Assembly (NCBI GenBank): GCA_930980675.1
Contig: CAKNIU010000001.1
Coordinates: 62,001 to 126,000, forward strand
DNA length: 64,000 nt
Source of the DNA: an uncultured Clostridium sp.
GTDB lineage: Bacteria > Bacillota_A > Clostridia > TANB77 > CAG-508
Direction of reading: 5' to 3'
Shown here piece by piece: positions 25,461 to 36,496 of this stretch. Both the position numbers and the translations under genes were made by a program. Numbering within the stretch: the stretch's first letter is position 1; each line of letters starts with the position of its first letter. Below the pieces are notes generated by a model that ran no database searches, had not been told where the DNA came from, and saw only the letters and a list, made by a program, of their open reading frames with translations.

Positions 25461-26686
25461 TGAGAAGTTTATTTACAGTAATAGCATTTACGATAAAAGA
25501 TATGGTAAAAAGAAAGTCTTTTATTGTTTCAAACTTAATAATATTGTTAATAATTGTAATAGGATTTAATGTACCAAAATTTTTAAGTGGAATTACAAGC
25601 GAAGCCACAAAAGTAACTGTACTAGATAATGAAGACATATTTGAAGGAAGACTAGACAATTTACATGATCAGTTCTTAGAACTTGGATATGAAGTAGAAA
25701 TAGATAAAACAAGCACAAGAGAACAAGTACAAGAAAAAGTTAAAAATGGAGAAGTATCTTCAGCTATAATTTTAACTGAAACAGATAGCAGACTATATTT
25801 TGAGTATTTAGTAGATGGAATGGGACTAGGAACAACTGTACCAACAGATGTAATAAATGCAATACAACTTACATACCAAAATATGCAACTTGCAAAACTT
25901 GGAATACCAGAGGATCAATTACCAACACTAAATATGGAAAGCAATATATCAGTTACATCACTTTCATCAGATGAAAGTTCAAGTAACATATTTGTAATGA
26001 TGCTTTTATCAATAGTATTGTTCTATGCAATATATTTCTATGCATACCAAGTATCAAGTGCAATAACAGTAGAAAAAACATCAAGAATTATAGAAACATT
26101 AGTTACATCAACAAGTCCAAGAATAATAGTATTAGGAAAAACTATTGGTATAGGACTAGTAGGAATAGCACAAACATTATTACTAATATTAGTTGCCGTA
26201 ATTTGTGCAAATGTATTTTTACCTCTTGAAACGGCTCAAATGATATTTGAAATGTTACAGCTTAGTCCACAAATGATTGGTGTAATTGCAGTATACTACT
26301 TACTAGGTTATTCATTATATGCAATGTTATATGCTCTAACAGGTTCAACAGTTTCAAAACCAGAAGAAGTACAATCAGCAAATGGACCAGTTGCAATACT
26401 TGCAGTAATAGGATTTTACTTATCATATTTTACAATGATGAATCCAACAAGTAGCTTAAATGAAATAGCAGCATTAGTTCCAATTTCATCACCATTCTGT
26501 ATGCCATTTAGAGTAATGATGGGCTTATCTAGTACAAATGAAATATTGTTATCAATAGCAATTTTAATCGTAACAATAATACTTGTAGCACATATTTCAA
26601 TCAAAATATATTCATCAGCAATATTAAATTATGGTGAAAAAATTAATTTGAAAAAAATGTTTAGGATGTATAAAAGTAAAGATTAA
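25460..26686 (+). CDS. ABC-2 type transporter permease (NatB-like)
   Basis: A 408-residue ABC2_membrane_3 permease: one N-terminal helix (about residues 20-38), an extracytoplasmic domain of about 140 residues, then six helices starting at SSNIFVMMLLSIVLFYAIYF. The loop VEKTSRIIETLVTSTSP followed by RIIVLGKTIG is the conserved cytoplasmic coupling region of the family. Its start overlaps the ATPase stop by one base. Together they form an exporter of the NatAB type, of unknown substrate. A repeat copy (26697-26724) and a terminator (26761-26794) follow. Confidence 0.92.
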   Translation: MRSLFTVIAFTIKDMVKRKSFIVSNLIILLIIVIGFNVPKFLSGITSEATKVTVLDNEDIFEGRLDNLHDQFLELGYEVEIDKTSTREQVQEKVKNGEVSSAIILTETDSRLYFEYLVDGMGLGTTVPTDVINAIQLTYQNMQLAKLGIPEDQLPTLNMESNISVTSLSSDESSSNIFVMMLLSIVLFYAIYFYAYQVSSAITVEKTSRIIETLVTSTSPRIIVLGKTIGIGLVGIAQTLLLILVAVICANVFLPLETAQMIFEMLQLSPQMIGVIAVYYLLGYSLYAMLYALTGSTVSKPEEVQSANGPVAILAVIGFYLSYFTMMNPTSSLNEIAALVPISSPFCMPFRVMMGLSSTNEILLSIAILIVTIILVAHISIKIYSSAILNYGEKINLKKMFRMYKSKD

Positions 26687-26696
26687 ATAAGTAATA

Positions 26697-26724
26697 TGTC
26701 AATAGGGACGCTCCTGTTTGACAC
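26697..26724 (+). repeat. GTCAATAGGGACG repeat, solitary copy
   Basis: TGTCAATAGGGACGCTCC (26697-26714) followed by TGTTTGACAC: inverted TGTCAA/TTGACA ends with the same core as at 20282-20343, 10 bases after the permease stop. Confidence 0.65.
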
Positions 26725-26760
26725 AACCATGCTAGAAACTAAATAAAATGTATAAGTAGA

Positions 26761-26794
26761 AATGCAGAGAGAAATAAAAACTCTGCATTTTTTC
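26761..26794 (+). terminator. Terminator after the NatAB-like pair
   Basis: AATGCAGAG (26761-26769) pairs perfectly with CTCTGCATT (26781-26789), followed by five T. Confidence 0.88.
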
Positions 26795-26803
26795 AGTTGT
26801 CTA

Positions 26804-26832
26804 TTGTTAAAAAATGCTTTTTATGATAATAT
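26804..26832 (+). promoter_or_regulatory. Extended -10 promoter for the AAA-ATPase/PD-(D/E)XK gene
   Basis: TTGTTA at 26804-26809, a 17-base spacer and TAATAT at 26827-26832 preceded by TGA, 50 bases before the ATG at 26882. Confidence 0.5.
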
Positions 26833-26881
26833 AACAATATAAGATTTAATAAAAAACTCTTAAAAAGGAGGCTCGCAAATA

Positions 26882-28561
26882 ATGATAAAAAAATTACCTT
26901 ATGGAATAAGTAATTATCAAGAATTAGTAGAAGACAATTATTATTATGTAGATAAAACAATGTATATAGAAATGCTAGAAAACATAGTAGATAAAAGAAT
27001 AATTTTCTTACGTCCAAGAAAGTTTGGAAAGACTTTATTTACAAGTACTTTAGAAAACTATTATGATATTCTAAAAAAAGATAAATTCGAAGTGCTATAC
27101 AAAGATACATACATAGGAAAAAATCCAACTAAATTAAAAAATAGTTATCACATATTAAGATTTAATTTTTCAGGAATAGATACAAGTGATGAAGAAACAA
27201 CAATGAGAGGTTTTAAAAGTAAAACAATTTCTTCAATAAGATATTTTATACAAAAATATAATTTGGATTTTTATATAAATGAAAATGAGGATGCAGAAAA
27301 TGTATTAGACAATTTAATAAAAGCTTTTAGTATTCAAAAGGCAAATGAAAAAATTTATGTCATAATAGATGAATACGACCATTTTGCAAATGAGCTATTA
27401 GGATTTAATACAGACCAATTTAAAAGCTTGGTATCAAAAAACGGTAAAGTAAGAAAATGGTACGAGGTGCTAAAAGAAGGTACAGAAACAGTAATAGACA
27501 GAATCTTTATAACAGGTGTAGCACCAATAACCTTGGACAGTTTAACTTCTGGATTTAACATTGGTTCAGACATAACGCGTGATGAAGAATTTAATGAAAT
27601 GTTAGGATTTACAGAACAAGAGCTAATAAAATTAATGGATGAACAAAATATTTCTAAAGAAAAACAATTAGAATTATTGCCAATAATGAAGGAAAATTAT
27701 GATGGATATAAGTTTTCGGTACATGGTAAAGAAAAAATATATAATTCTAATATGTGCTTATATTTTTTGAAGGATTACGTAAGACTAGGTAGAATACCAG
27801 AAAATTTAGTAGATGTTAATATAGCAAGTGATTACAGTAAAATAGGCAAAATGCTAGATTTGTGTAAAGGAGAAAAACGAGCAGAAATAATAGAAAAAAC
27901 AGTTTCAGGTGAAGGCATATTATCAGAAATAACTCAAAAGTTTAATCCTGCAATGGAATTTACAGATACTGATTTAGTTTCAATGCTGTATTATTTAGGA
28001 TATCTAACAATAGAAGGAATAGAAGTAGGATTTCCAAAGTTAAAAGTTCCTAATAAAGTAATGAGAGAAATATATGCAGAATACTTCCTAAAAACTTTAG
28101 GACAAGAATTTAATAATGGAATAATAGACAGTTATTCTGAAATAACTAAGGAACTAGCATTAGAAGGAAAAATAGATAAAATAATAGAAATATTACAAAA
28201 ATATTTGAAAAATTTATCAAATAGAGACTATCAAAGATTTGATGAGAAGTATATAAAATTAATCTTTTATTGCATATCAATGAACTTAAAAATATACAAT
28301 GTAAAATCAGAGCTTGAAGTTCAAAGAGAATATCCAGACATACTTTTAGTGCCAAGAGATAGAGCTAAAGGTTATAATGCGGTAATGATAGAATTTAAGT
28401 ATTTGAAAAAAGTAGAGGAAAGCAAACTAAAAGAAAAACAAAAAGAAGCGAAAGAGCAAATACTTAAATACAGTAATTATGATGAAATAAAAGATATAGA
28501 AAAGTTGAACAAATATACAGTTGTTGCAGTTAATGATAAGGTATATGTAGAAAAAATATAA
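26882..28561 (+). CDS. AAA-ATPase-like / PD-(D/E)XK (DUF1703-type) protein
   Basis: A 559-residue protein of the AAA-ATPase_like plus PDDEXK_9 family. The start LPYGISNYQELVEDNYYYVD is diagnostic. The P-loop is LRPRKFGKTLF (about residues 40-50), Walker B-like YVIIDEYDHFA lies near 159-169, and the C-terminal nuclease-like fold shows PDILLVP followed by YNAVMIEFKYLK (Asp, Glu-x-Lys). These proteins occur in many copies in gut Bacteroidetes and Clostridia; their role is unknown, and links to mobile DNA or defence are only proposed. AAAGGAGG precedes the ATG by about 9 bases. It stands alone between a terminator and dnaE, with no partner gene. Confidence 0.92.
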   Translation: MIKKLPYGISNYQELVEDNYYYVDKTMYIEMLENIVDKRIIFLRPRKFGKTLFTSTLENYYDILKKDKFEVLYKDTYIGKNPTKLKNSYHILRFNFSGIDTSDEETTMRGFKSKTISSIRYFIQKYNLDFYINENEDAENVLDNLIKAFSIQKANEKIYVIIDEYDHFANELLGFNTDQFKSLVSKNGKVRKWYEVLKEGTETVIDRIFITGVAPITLDSLTSGFNIGSDITRDEEFNEMLGFTEQELIKLMDEQNISKEKQLELLPIMKENYDGYKFSVHGKEKIYNSNMCLYFLKDYVRLGRIPENLVDVNIASDYSKIGKMLDLCKGEKRAEIIEKTVSGEGILSEITQKFNPAMEFTDTDLVSMLYYLGYLTIEGIEVGFPKLKVPNKVMREIYAEYFLKTLGQEFNNGIIDSYSEITKELALEGKIDKIIEILQKYLKNLSNRDYQRFDEKYIKLIFYCISMNLKIYNVKSELEVQREYPDILLVPRDRAKGYNAVMIEFKYLKKVEESKLKEKQKEAKEQILKYSNYDEIKDIEKLNKYTVVAVNDKVYVEKI

Positions 28562-28649
28562 TAATAGAAAAGATAGTAATTCTACTTTGTAATAGTAATT
28601 TGGTAATATATTTATAAATACATATATATTATGCGAGAAAGGAACCAAA

Positions 28650-31600
28650 ATGTTAAACGGCAAATTTGTCCACTTACACGTGCATAGTGAATTCAGTTTA
28701 TTAGATGGAGCAAATAGAATAAAAGACTTACCAGTAAGAGCAAAAGAACTAGGCATGGACGCTATGGCAATAACTGACCATGGTGTTATGTTTGGTGCAA
28801 TTGACTTTTACAAAGCTTGTAAGGCAAATGGAGTAAAACCAATAATAGGATGTGAAGTATATGTAGCACCTAGAACAATGAAAGACAAAGATCCAGTTCT
28901 AGATGCAAAATATAATCACTTAATTTTACTTGCTAAAGACAATAATGGATACAAAAACTTAATTAAACTAGTATCTTTAGGCTTTACTGATGGATTTTAT
29001 TATAAACCTCGTATAGATAAAGAAGCTTTAGAAAAATACCATGAGGGTATAATTTGTTCAAGTGCTTGTTTAGCAGGTGAAATTCCTTCAAAAATTCTAC
29101 AAGGAGATATGGAAGGTGCAAAACAGTCAGCACTTTGGTTTAAAAAATTATTTGGAGAAGATTACTATTTAGAAATCCAAAATAATGGAGTAAAAGAACA
29201 AGTAATGGCTAATCAAAAGCTAATTCAAATGGCAAGAGAATTAGATATACCACTTTTAGCTACAAATGATTCACATTACTTAAAAAAGGAAGATGCATAT
29301 AATCACGAAGTTTTACTATGTATACAAACTGGTAAAAGAATGTCAGACCCAGATAGAATGAAATTTGAGTCAGATGAATTGTATATTAAATCTCCAGAAG
29401 AAATGATGGAATACTTCAAAAATGTACCAGATGCAATTGAAAACACAGTAAAAGTAGCAGAAAAATGCAATGTAGAATTTGAATTTGGACATACAATACT
29501 TCCTAATTATGATGTGCCAGAAGAATATGCCACACATTTTGATTATCTTAAAAAGCTAACTGATGATGGAATAAGAAATAGGTATGGAGAAAATCCTCCT
29601 CAAGAAATTTGGGAGCGTGAAGAATACGAATTAGGTGTAATTAACAAAATGGGTTACACTGATTACTTTTTAATAGTATGGGATTATGTTCATTATGCTA
29701 AATCTCATGATATACCAGTAGGACCGGGACGTGGTTCAGGAGCGGGTTCAATAGTAGCTTATGCAATAGAAATAACAGATATTGACCCAATAAAATATGG
29801 ACTTATTTTTGAAAGATTTTTAAATCCAGAAAGAATAAGTATGCCCGATTTTGATATAGATTTCGATTACGAAAAAAGGCAAGAAGTAATTGACTATGTT
29901 GCTAGAAAATATGGACATGACCATGTATCTCAGATTATAACATTTGGAACAATGGCAGCAAAAATGGTAATAAGAGATGTTGCAAGAGTATTAGATGTTT
30001 CTTATGCAGAAGCGGATAAATTAGCAAAAATGATACCTAATGAACTCCACATAACAATAGCTAAAGCACTAGAGCAAAATAAAGAATTAAAAGATTTATA
30101 TGAAGGTAATAATGAAATACATAATTTATTAGACATAGCAATGGCACTCGAAGGCTTACCAAGACAGGCTTCAACACACGCTTGTGGAATAATAATAGCA
30201 CGTGAGCCAGTTGTAAATTATGTTCCACTTTATGCTAGAGATGACGTCATTTCAACCCAATACATAATGACAACTCTTGAAGAACTTGGACTATTAAAAA
30301 TGGACTTCCTAGGTTTAAGAACACTAACAGTTATTAGAGATGCAATTGAACTAGTAAAAAAGAATAAAGGAATAGATGTAGTATTTGATAAAGAAATGAA
30401 TGACCCAAAAGTGTATAAATTGTGGCAGGACGGCGATTCAATCGGAATATTCCAGTTTGAATCACAAGGAATGACAAACTTTATGAAGGAGCTAAAGCCC
30501 GACTGCTTAGAAGACATTATAGCTGGAGTGTCACTTTATAGACCAGGACCAATGGACCAAATTCCAAGATATATAGCGAATAAAAAAGACCCAGATAATG
30601 CCATATATACTCATCCAAGCTTAAAACCAATATTAAGTGTAACTTATGGTTGTATGGTTTACCAAGAGCAAGTAATGCAAATAGTTAGAGATTTAGCTGG
30701 ATATTCATTAGGAAGAGCTGACTTAGTAAGACGTGCCATGGGAAAGAAAAAACTAGATGTAATGGCAAAAGAAAGAGAGAACTTTGTACATGGTAAACTA
30801 GATGAAAACGGAAATGTAGAAATACCAGGTTGTGTAAGAAATGGTATAGATGAAGAATCAGCAAATAAAATATTTGACGAAATGGCAGAATTTGCAAAAT
30901 ATGCATTCAACAAATCTCATGCTGCTTGTTATGCAGTAGTAGCATATAGAACAGCATACTTAAAAGCATATTATCCAGCAGAATTCATGGCTGCAATGCT
31001 TAATAGCTTTTTAGGAAACTTAGATAAAGTACCAATATATATAGAAGAATGTAGAAAGAAAAGCATCGAAATATTAAAACCAGATATAAACGAAAGCTTT
31101 ACAAAATTTACTGCTTCAGGAAATTCAATTAGATTTGGACTTGGAAGTATAAAAAATGTTGGCCTTCAAGCAGTAGACAATATAGTTGCTGAAAGAGAAA
31201 AGAATGGAAGCTACAAAGACTTTACAGACTTCTGCGAAAGAATATATGGAGAATCTGTAAATAAAAAGTGTATAGAGAGTTTAATAAAAGCAGGTGCTTT
31301 TGACAATCTTGGAAAAACAAGAGCTACACTTATTGCTTCTTTTGAAGGCATAATAGATATGATAGCAGATGCAAAAAATCAAGATTATGCAGGACAAGTA
31401 ACCATGTTCGATATGGGAAGCCAAGATGATGAAATGCAAAAAATGAAATATAATTACAATGAACTTCCAGAATATTCTGAAAAAGAAATGCTATCAATGG
31501 AAAAAGAAATGCTTGGAATATATATTTCAGGACATCCTTTAGAAAAATATAAAAGCTTAATAGAAAAAATTGCAAATGTAAATATATTGCAATTAAAGCA

Positions 31601-32384
31601 AGCAAATGAAATGCTTGGAAATGGTGAAGCACAAGGTCAGGAATTAAATTCGAGTCAAACAGATATAGTAGAAAACATGATTGCAAGTGAGCAAAATGAA
31701 GTAGATAGACAATTTGCCGAAAAAGAAACAAATAACTCATCACAAAATAAAACTATTTCAATAAAAGATGGTATGAGGGTAAGGCTTGTTGCAATCATAG
31801 ATAAAGTTAAAAAGAAATTTACAAAAAACAATAAGATCATGGCTTTTGTAACAGTAGAAGATTTATATGGAAGTTGTGAAGTAATAGTATTTGAAAGCTG
31901 TTATAACAATTGCTCAAACTTATTGTTAGAAGAGTCTGTGGTTGTAATTGATGGAAGAATAAGCATGAAGGAAGATGCAGATGCGAGCATAATAGCAAAC
32001 TCTATCGTAGATGTAGAAGATGAAGAAGGCATAAAAAATATGATAAGTGGCGGTTTCCACAGAAATTATGCAAACACTTCAACTGGTGCAAGTGCTTATA
32101 AAAACAATTACAATAGTGTAGCAAATGATTTTAGCTCAATATCTCAAGCAATGGAAAATGTTCCAAAAAGAAAGAAGCTAACTTTAGAAATTACAAACTT
32201 AGATGAAGTAAATAAAGAAAAGCTGAGAGGAGCTATAAGATTTTTCGTGGGAGATAGAAACAACACACCAGTATTTGTAAAACAAGGTGAAAAATTAAGT
32301 AGTTGTGGGGCAATATTTGCAGATGATGAAATAATACAAGAATTTGCAGAAATTGTGGGCAAAGAAAACGTAGTATATGAGTAA
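28650..32384 (+). CDS. dnaE: DNA polymerase III alpha subunit DnaE
   Basis: The 1244-residue C-family polymerase is of the DnaE (not PolC) type: an N-terminal PHP domain (HLHVHSEFSLLDG near residues 8-20; ITDHGVMFG), the palm with PDFDIDFDYEKR (Asp402 and Asp404) and KMDFLGLRTLTVI (Asp552) as the three catalytic acids, a beta-clamp/HhH region (SYKDFTDFCERI onwards) and a C-terminal OB-fold from about residue 1045. There is no inserted 3'-5' exonuclease. In Firmicutes DnaE usually extends primers before PolC takes over. AGAAAGGA lies 6-7 bases before the ATG. A linker near residues 990-1040 is asparagine- and glutamine-rich and probably disordered. Confidence 0.97.
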   Translation: MLNGKFVHLHVHSEFSLLDGANRIKDLPVRAKELGMDAMAITDHGVMFGAIDFYKACKANGVKPIIGCEVYVAPRTMKDKDPVLDAKYNHLILLAKDNNGYKNLIKLVSLGFTDGFYYKPRIDKEALEKYHEGIICSSACLAGEIPSKILQGDMEGAKQSALWFKKLFGEDYYLEIQNNGVKEQVMANQKLIQMARELDIPLLATNDSHYLKKEDAYNHEVLLCIQTGKRMSDPDRMKFESDELYIKSPEEMMEYFKNVPDAIENTVKVAEKCNVEFEFGHTILPNYDVPEEYATHFDYLKKLTDDGIRNRYGENPPQEIWEREEYELGVINKMGYTDYFLIVWDYVHYAKSHDIPVGPGRGSGAGSIVAYAIEITDIDPIKYGLIFERFLNPERISMPDFDIDFDYEKRQEVIDYVARKYGHDHVSQIITFGTMAAKMVIRDVARVLDVSYAEADKLAKMIPNELHITIAKALEQNKELKDLYEGNNEIHNLLDIAMALEGLPRQASTHACGIIIAREPVVNYVPLYARDDVISTQYIMTTLEELGLLKMDFLGLRTLTVIRDAIELVKKNKGIDVVFDKEMNDPKVYKLWQDGDSIGIFQFESQGMTNFMKELKPDCLEDIIAGVSLYRPGPMDQIPRYIANKKDPDNAIYTHPSLKPILSVTYGCMVYQEQVMQIVRDLAGYSLGRADLVRRAMGKKKLDVMAKERENFVHGKLDENGNVEIPGCVRNGIDEESANKIFDEMAEFAKYAFNKSHAACYAVVAYRTAYLKAYYPAEFMAAMLNSFLGNLDKVPIYIEECRKKSIEILKPDINESFTKFTASGNSIRFGLGSIKNVGLQAVDNIVAEREKNGSYKDFTDFCERIYGESVNKKCIESLIKAGAFDNLGKTRATLIASFEGIIDMIADAKNQDYAGQVTMFDMGSQDDEMQKMKYNYNELPEYSEKEMLSMEKEMLGIYISGHPLEKYKSLIEKIANVNILQLKQANEMLGNGEAQGQELNSSQTDIVENMIASEQNEVDRQFAEKETNNSSQNKTISIKDGMRVRLVAIIDKVKKKFTKNNKIMAFVTVEDLYGSCEVIVFESCYNNCSNLLLEESVVVIDGRISMKEDADASIIANSIVDVEDEEGIKNMISGGFHRNYANTSTGASAYKNNYNSVANDFSSISQAMENVPKRKKLTLEITNLDEVNKEKLRGAIRFFVGDRNNTPVFVKQGEKLSSCGAIFADDEIIQEFAEIVGKENVVYE

Positions 32385-32451
32385 ATATTAATTAAGTTGT
32401 CAAATAAATAAGAATAAATTATAAAATAAGAAATGGAAAGAAGGCTTTTTA

Positions 32452-33477
32452 ATGGAACTTAAAGAATTTTATTATGATTTACCGGAAGAATTAATAGCAC
32501 AAGTACCAATAAAAAATAGAGATGAATCAAGATTAATGGTACTTAATAGAAAATCACAAACAAAAGAACACAAAATATTTAAAGATATAATTAATTATTT
32601 AGAACCTGGAGATTGCTTAGTTAGGAACAATACAAAAGTTATACCGGCAAGACTTTATGGCAAAAAAGAAACAGGGGCAAATGTTGAGTTTGTTCTTCTA
32701 AAAAACATAGAAGGCGATATATGGGAAGCAATGGTTAGACCAGGAAATAAGCTTCATGTTGGAGCCAAAGTTATATTTGGAGATGGACTTTTAAAAGCAG
32801 AAATTCTTGAAACTTTACCAGACGGGACAAGAAAAGTTGAGTTTACATATCAAGGTATATTTAATGAAATACTTGACCAAATAGGTCTTATGCCACTTCC
32901 ACCATATATACACGAAAGTTTAAAAGATAATGATAGATATCAAACTGTTTATGCTAAATATGAAGGTTCTGCGGCAGCTCCTACAGCAGGATTGCATTTT
33001 ACACCAGAGTTATTGCAAAAAATAGAAGAAAAAGGTATAAAAATAGCAAATGTCACTCTACATGTTGGAATAGGAACATTTAGACCAGTTAAAGAAAGAA
33101 ATATTGAAGACCACCATATGCATACAGAACATTATTATATTAAACAAGAAGATGTAGACAAGATAAATGAAACCAAAAAAGCAGGAAAAAAAGTTATAGC
33201 AGTTGGAACAACTTCATGTAGAACACTAGAAACAATAGCAGATGAAAAAACAGGAATGGTTAAAGCTTGTGAAGGGGATACAGGAATTTATATTTATCCA
33301 GGATACAAATTTAAATGTATAGATGGATTAATTACAAATTTTCATCTACCAGAATCAACATTACTAATGCTTGTATCAGCTTTAGCAGGAAAAGATTATA
33401 TAATGGAAGCATATAAAGAAGCTGTAAAAGAAAAATATAGATTCTTTAGCTTTGGTGATGCAATGTTAATATTATAG
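32452..33477 (+). CDS. queA: S-adenosylmethionine:tRNA ribosyltransferase-isomerase
   Basis: Makes epoxyqueuosine at position 34 of tRNAs with GUN anticodons, using the ribosyl part of SAM. At 341 residues it has the family length and signatures: [12 protein letters not shown] at the start, [35 protein letters not shown] and DHHMHTEHY. The stop is nine bases before the start of tgt, the enzyme two steps earlier in the same pathway, so the two form an operon. The upstream 67-base spacer after dnaE shows no terminator, so some expression may come from dnaE. Confidence 0.97.
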   Translation: MELKEFYYDLPEELIAQVPIKNRDESRLMVLNRKSQTKEHKIFKDIINYLEPGDCLVRNNTKVIPARLYGKKETGANVEFVLLKNIEGDIWEAMVRPGNKLHVGAKVIFGDGLLKAEILETLPDGTRKVEFTYQGIFNEILDQIGLMPLPPYIHESLKDNDRYQTVYAKYEGSAAAPTAGLHFTPELLQKIEEKGIKIANVTLHVGIGTFRPVKERNIEDHHMHTEHYYIKQEDVDKINETKKAGKKVIAVGTTSCRTLETIADEKTGMVKACEGDTGIYIYPGYKFKCIDGLITNFHLPESTLLMLVSALAGKDYIMEAYKEAVKEKYRFFSFGDAMLIL

Positions 33478-34608
<1,131 letters not shown>

Positions 34609-34674
34609 TAGTGAATTGTTCATACAAGTAAATTGATGAACTCTATAAACAAATGAAAGGAAAAGTTTTTTATA

Positions 34675-36069
34675 ATGGATTTAATGGAAAATATCCCAGA
34701 TCCTAAACCTAAAAAGGTGTCTGGTGCAAAAATTGCATTTATTATTGTAATAATATTAATTATATTATTAATAATTGCGGCAGTAGGAATATGGTTTTAT
34801 AGTAGAAACATTTTGAGTAGCCAGTTCAAATTTTATTTAGATGGAACAAGACAAAACAATTATACAAGTAGTATGTTTATGTTTCAAAATAACAAAATAT
34901 ATGTATCTATTCGCGATATAGCTCCACTTTTAGGTTACAATGTGTACAATGGAGGCTATGGGGAATTTACAGAAGATAGGACTAAATGTTATGTCAATAA
35001 TTCTAAAGAAATAGTTTCATTTGAAGCTAACCTAAATAAAATATACAAATATAATGCAATAAGTTCAAATGATACAGAAAGCCAAACTTTTACAATTGAT
35101 GAGCCGGTATTGGCTTCTGGAAGTAATTTATATATTACATCTGATGGCCTAAAAAGAGCATTTAATGTTATGTTTAATTATACTGCAGAAAGTAATGAAC
35201 TTTCAGTCTTTAGTTTAAATTACTTAGCAAATTATTATTCAGGACAAGTTACAAATGCAGCAATTACATCAACAACTAGTTCTCTTTCAGAGTCAGTAGT
35301 ATATAACAATCAAAAGGCTCTTTTATATAATATGATTGTAATTAAAGATGATACAACAGAGCAATATGGTGTTGCAGACTTAACAGACCCATCAAATGTT
35401 ATAATTGGAGCTAGATATACTAGTATAGAATTTATGGAAGGAAGCAATGATTTTATAGTTAAAACATCTAATAATAAAATGGGGATTATAGGCAGTGATG
35501 GAATTACAAAAGTAAGGCTAGAATATGATGACATAAAAGAGCTTGATAAAAACTTAGGTCTTTATTTAGTAACTAGCAATAATAGACAGGGAGTAGTAAA
35601 TAATAATGGTAAAATAATAGTTTACCAAGATTATGACCAAATAGGATTATCAAATACTATAAATGATACAAATGTTACTAATAAATATATATTGCTAGAT
35701 AATTGTATTCCAGTACAAAGAAATGGAAAATGGGGACTTATTGATATAAATGGAAATGAAATATTACCTATGGAATATGATGGCTTTGGTTGTGATGCAG
35801 ATACACATACTGATTCGAGAAATGCAGATGTTATAATAATACCAGAGCTTAATGGTATAGTAGTAGAACAAGATCAAGTTAATGGCAATACTAGAACTAA
35901 AAAATATGGAATAGTAACATCAGATGGAAAGCTATTTTTTGAAATAGTTTTGGATAGCATATATTCACTTACAGAGCAGGAAGTAACAACATATTATGCA
36001 ACATTCCAAGACCAAACAATAAATCTGATAGAGTATGTACGTCAGCAACAAGAGGTTATGGAAAATTAA
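34675..36069 (+). CDS. Membrane-anchored protein with copper-amine-oxidase-like stalk and WG repeats
   Basis: A cytoplasmic tail of about 20 residues and one helix (about residues 24-44) lead to an extracytoplasmic part. The first section (about 60-185) resembles the copper amine oxidase N-terminal-like stalk domain (FYLDGTR..; KIYVSIRDIAPLLGYNV). The second (about 220-440) holds four or so WG-type repeats, for example NNKMGIIGSDGITKV, NRQGVVNNNGKIIV and NGKWGLIDINGNEILP. Both modules are common in surface proteins of Clostridia and probably bind protein or glycan; no catalysis is expected. It is wedged between tgt and yajC on the same strand, an unusual guest in this otherwise conserved translation/secretion gene order. 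Confidence 0.8.
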   Translation: MDLMENIPDPKPKKVSGAKIAFIIVIILIILLIIAAVGIWFYSRNILSSQFKFYLDGTRQNNYTSSMFMFQNNKIYVSIRDIAPLLGYNVYNGGYGEFTEDRTKCYVNNSKEIVSFEANLNKIYKYNAISSNDTESQTFTIDEPVLASGSNLYITSDGLKRAFNVMFNYTAESNELSVFSLNYLANYYSGQVTNAAITSTTSSLSESVVYNNQKALLYNMIVIKDDTTEQYGVADLTDPSNVIIGARYTSIEFMEGSNDFIVKTSNNKMGIIGSDGITKVRLEYDDIKELDKNLGLYLVTSNNRQGVVNNNGKIIVYQDYDQIGLSNTINDTNVTNKYILLDNCIPVQRNGKWGLIDINGNEILPMEYDGFGCDADTHTDSRNADVIIIPELNGIVVEQDQVNGNTRTKKYGIVTSDGKLFFEIVLDSIYSLTEQEVTTYYATFQDQTINLIEYVRQQQEVMEN

Positions 36070-36101
36070 AAAACTGTATATTTCAAGAAAGTGGTGGAAA
36101 G

Positions 36102-36383
36102 ATGGAGGGTAAACAACTTATAATAACAATAATAACAATTTTACTAATAATAGGACTTTACTATTTAACTTTACTTCCTAAGAAAAAGCAGGAAAAGGAA
36201 ATACAAAAAATGCAATCAGAGTTAAAAAAGGGAGATAAAGTAATAACATATACAGGACTTTCAGGAACAGTAGAAGAAGTATTAGAAGATAGAATAATTC
36301 TAAAAACGCGTCCAGACAATATTAAATTATCAATAGAAAAATGGGCAATTGCAGGAGTAGATGATAGAAATATAGATAAATAA
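36102..36383 (+). CDS. yajC: Preprotein translocase accessory subunit YajC
   Basis: A 93-residue single-helix protein (residues 7-25, ITIITILLIIGLYYLTLLP) with the typical basic cytoplasmic stretch KKKQEKEIQKMQSELKKGDK and the small beta domain VITYTGLSGTVEEVLEDRIIL. YajC associates with SecD and SecF at the Sec translocon. Its place between tgt and secDF follows the standard bacterial order. The ribosome binding site is GGTGG about 6 bases before the ATG. Confidence 0.95.
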   Translation: MEGKQLIITIITILLIIGLYYLTLLPKKKQEKEIQKMQSELKKGDKVITYTGLSGTVEEVLEDRIILKTRPDNIKLSIEKWAIAGVDDRNIDK

Positions 36384-36496
36384 TTTAATAAATCATCAAA
36401 TACAAGTAAGGCACATGAAAAAGTAAATTCAATTTAAAGATAGTAATAATTGTTGATTCAAATGCATATATTTCCTTTAGAAAGAGAGGTAAATAT

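Noticed and set aside
26882..28561. Defence-system call for the AAA-ATPase/PD-(D/E)XK protein
   Set aside because: It stands alone with no partner, and the family has no demonstrated defence role that I can state.
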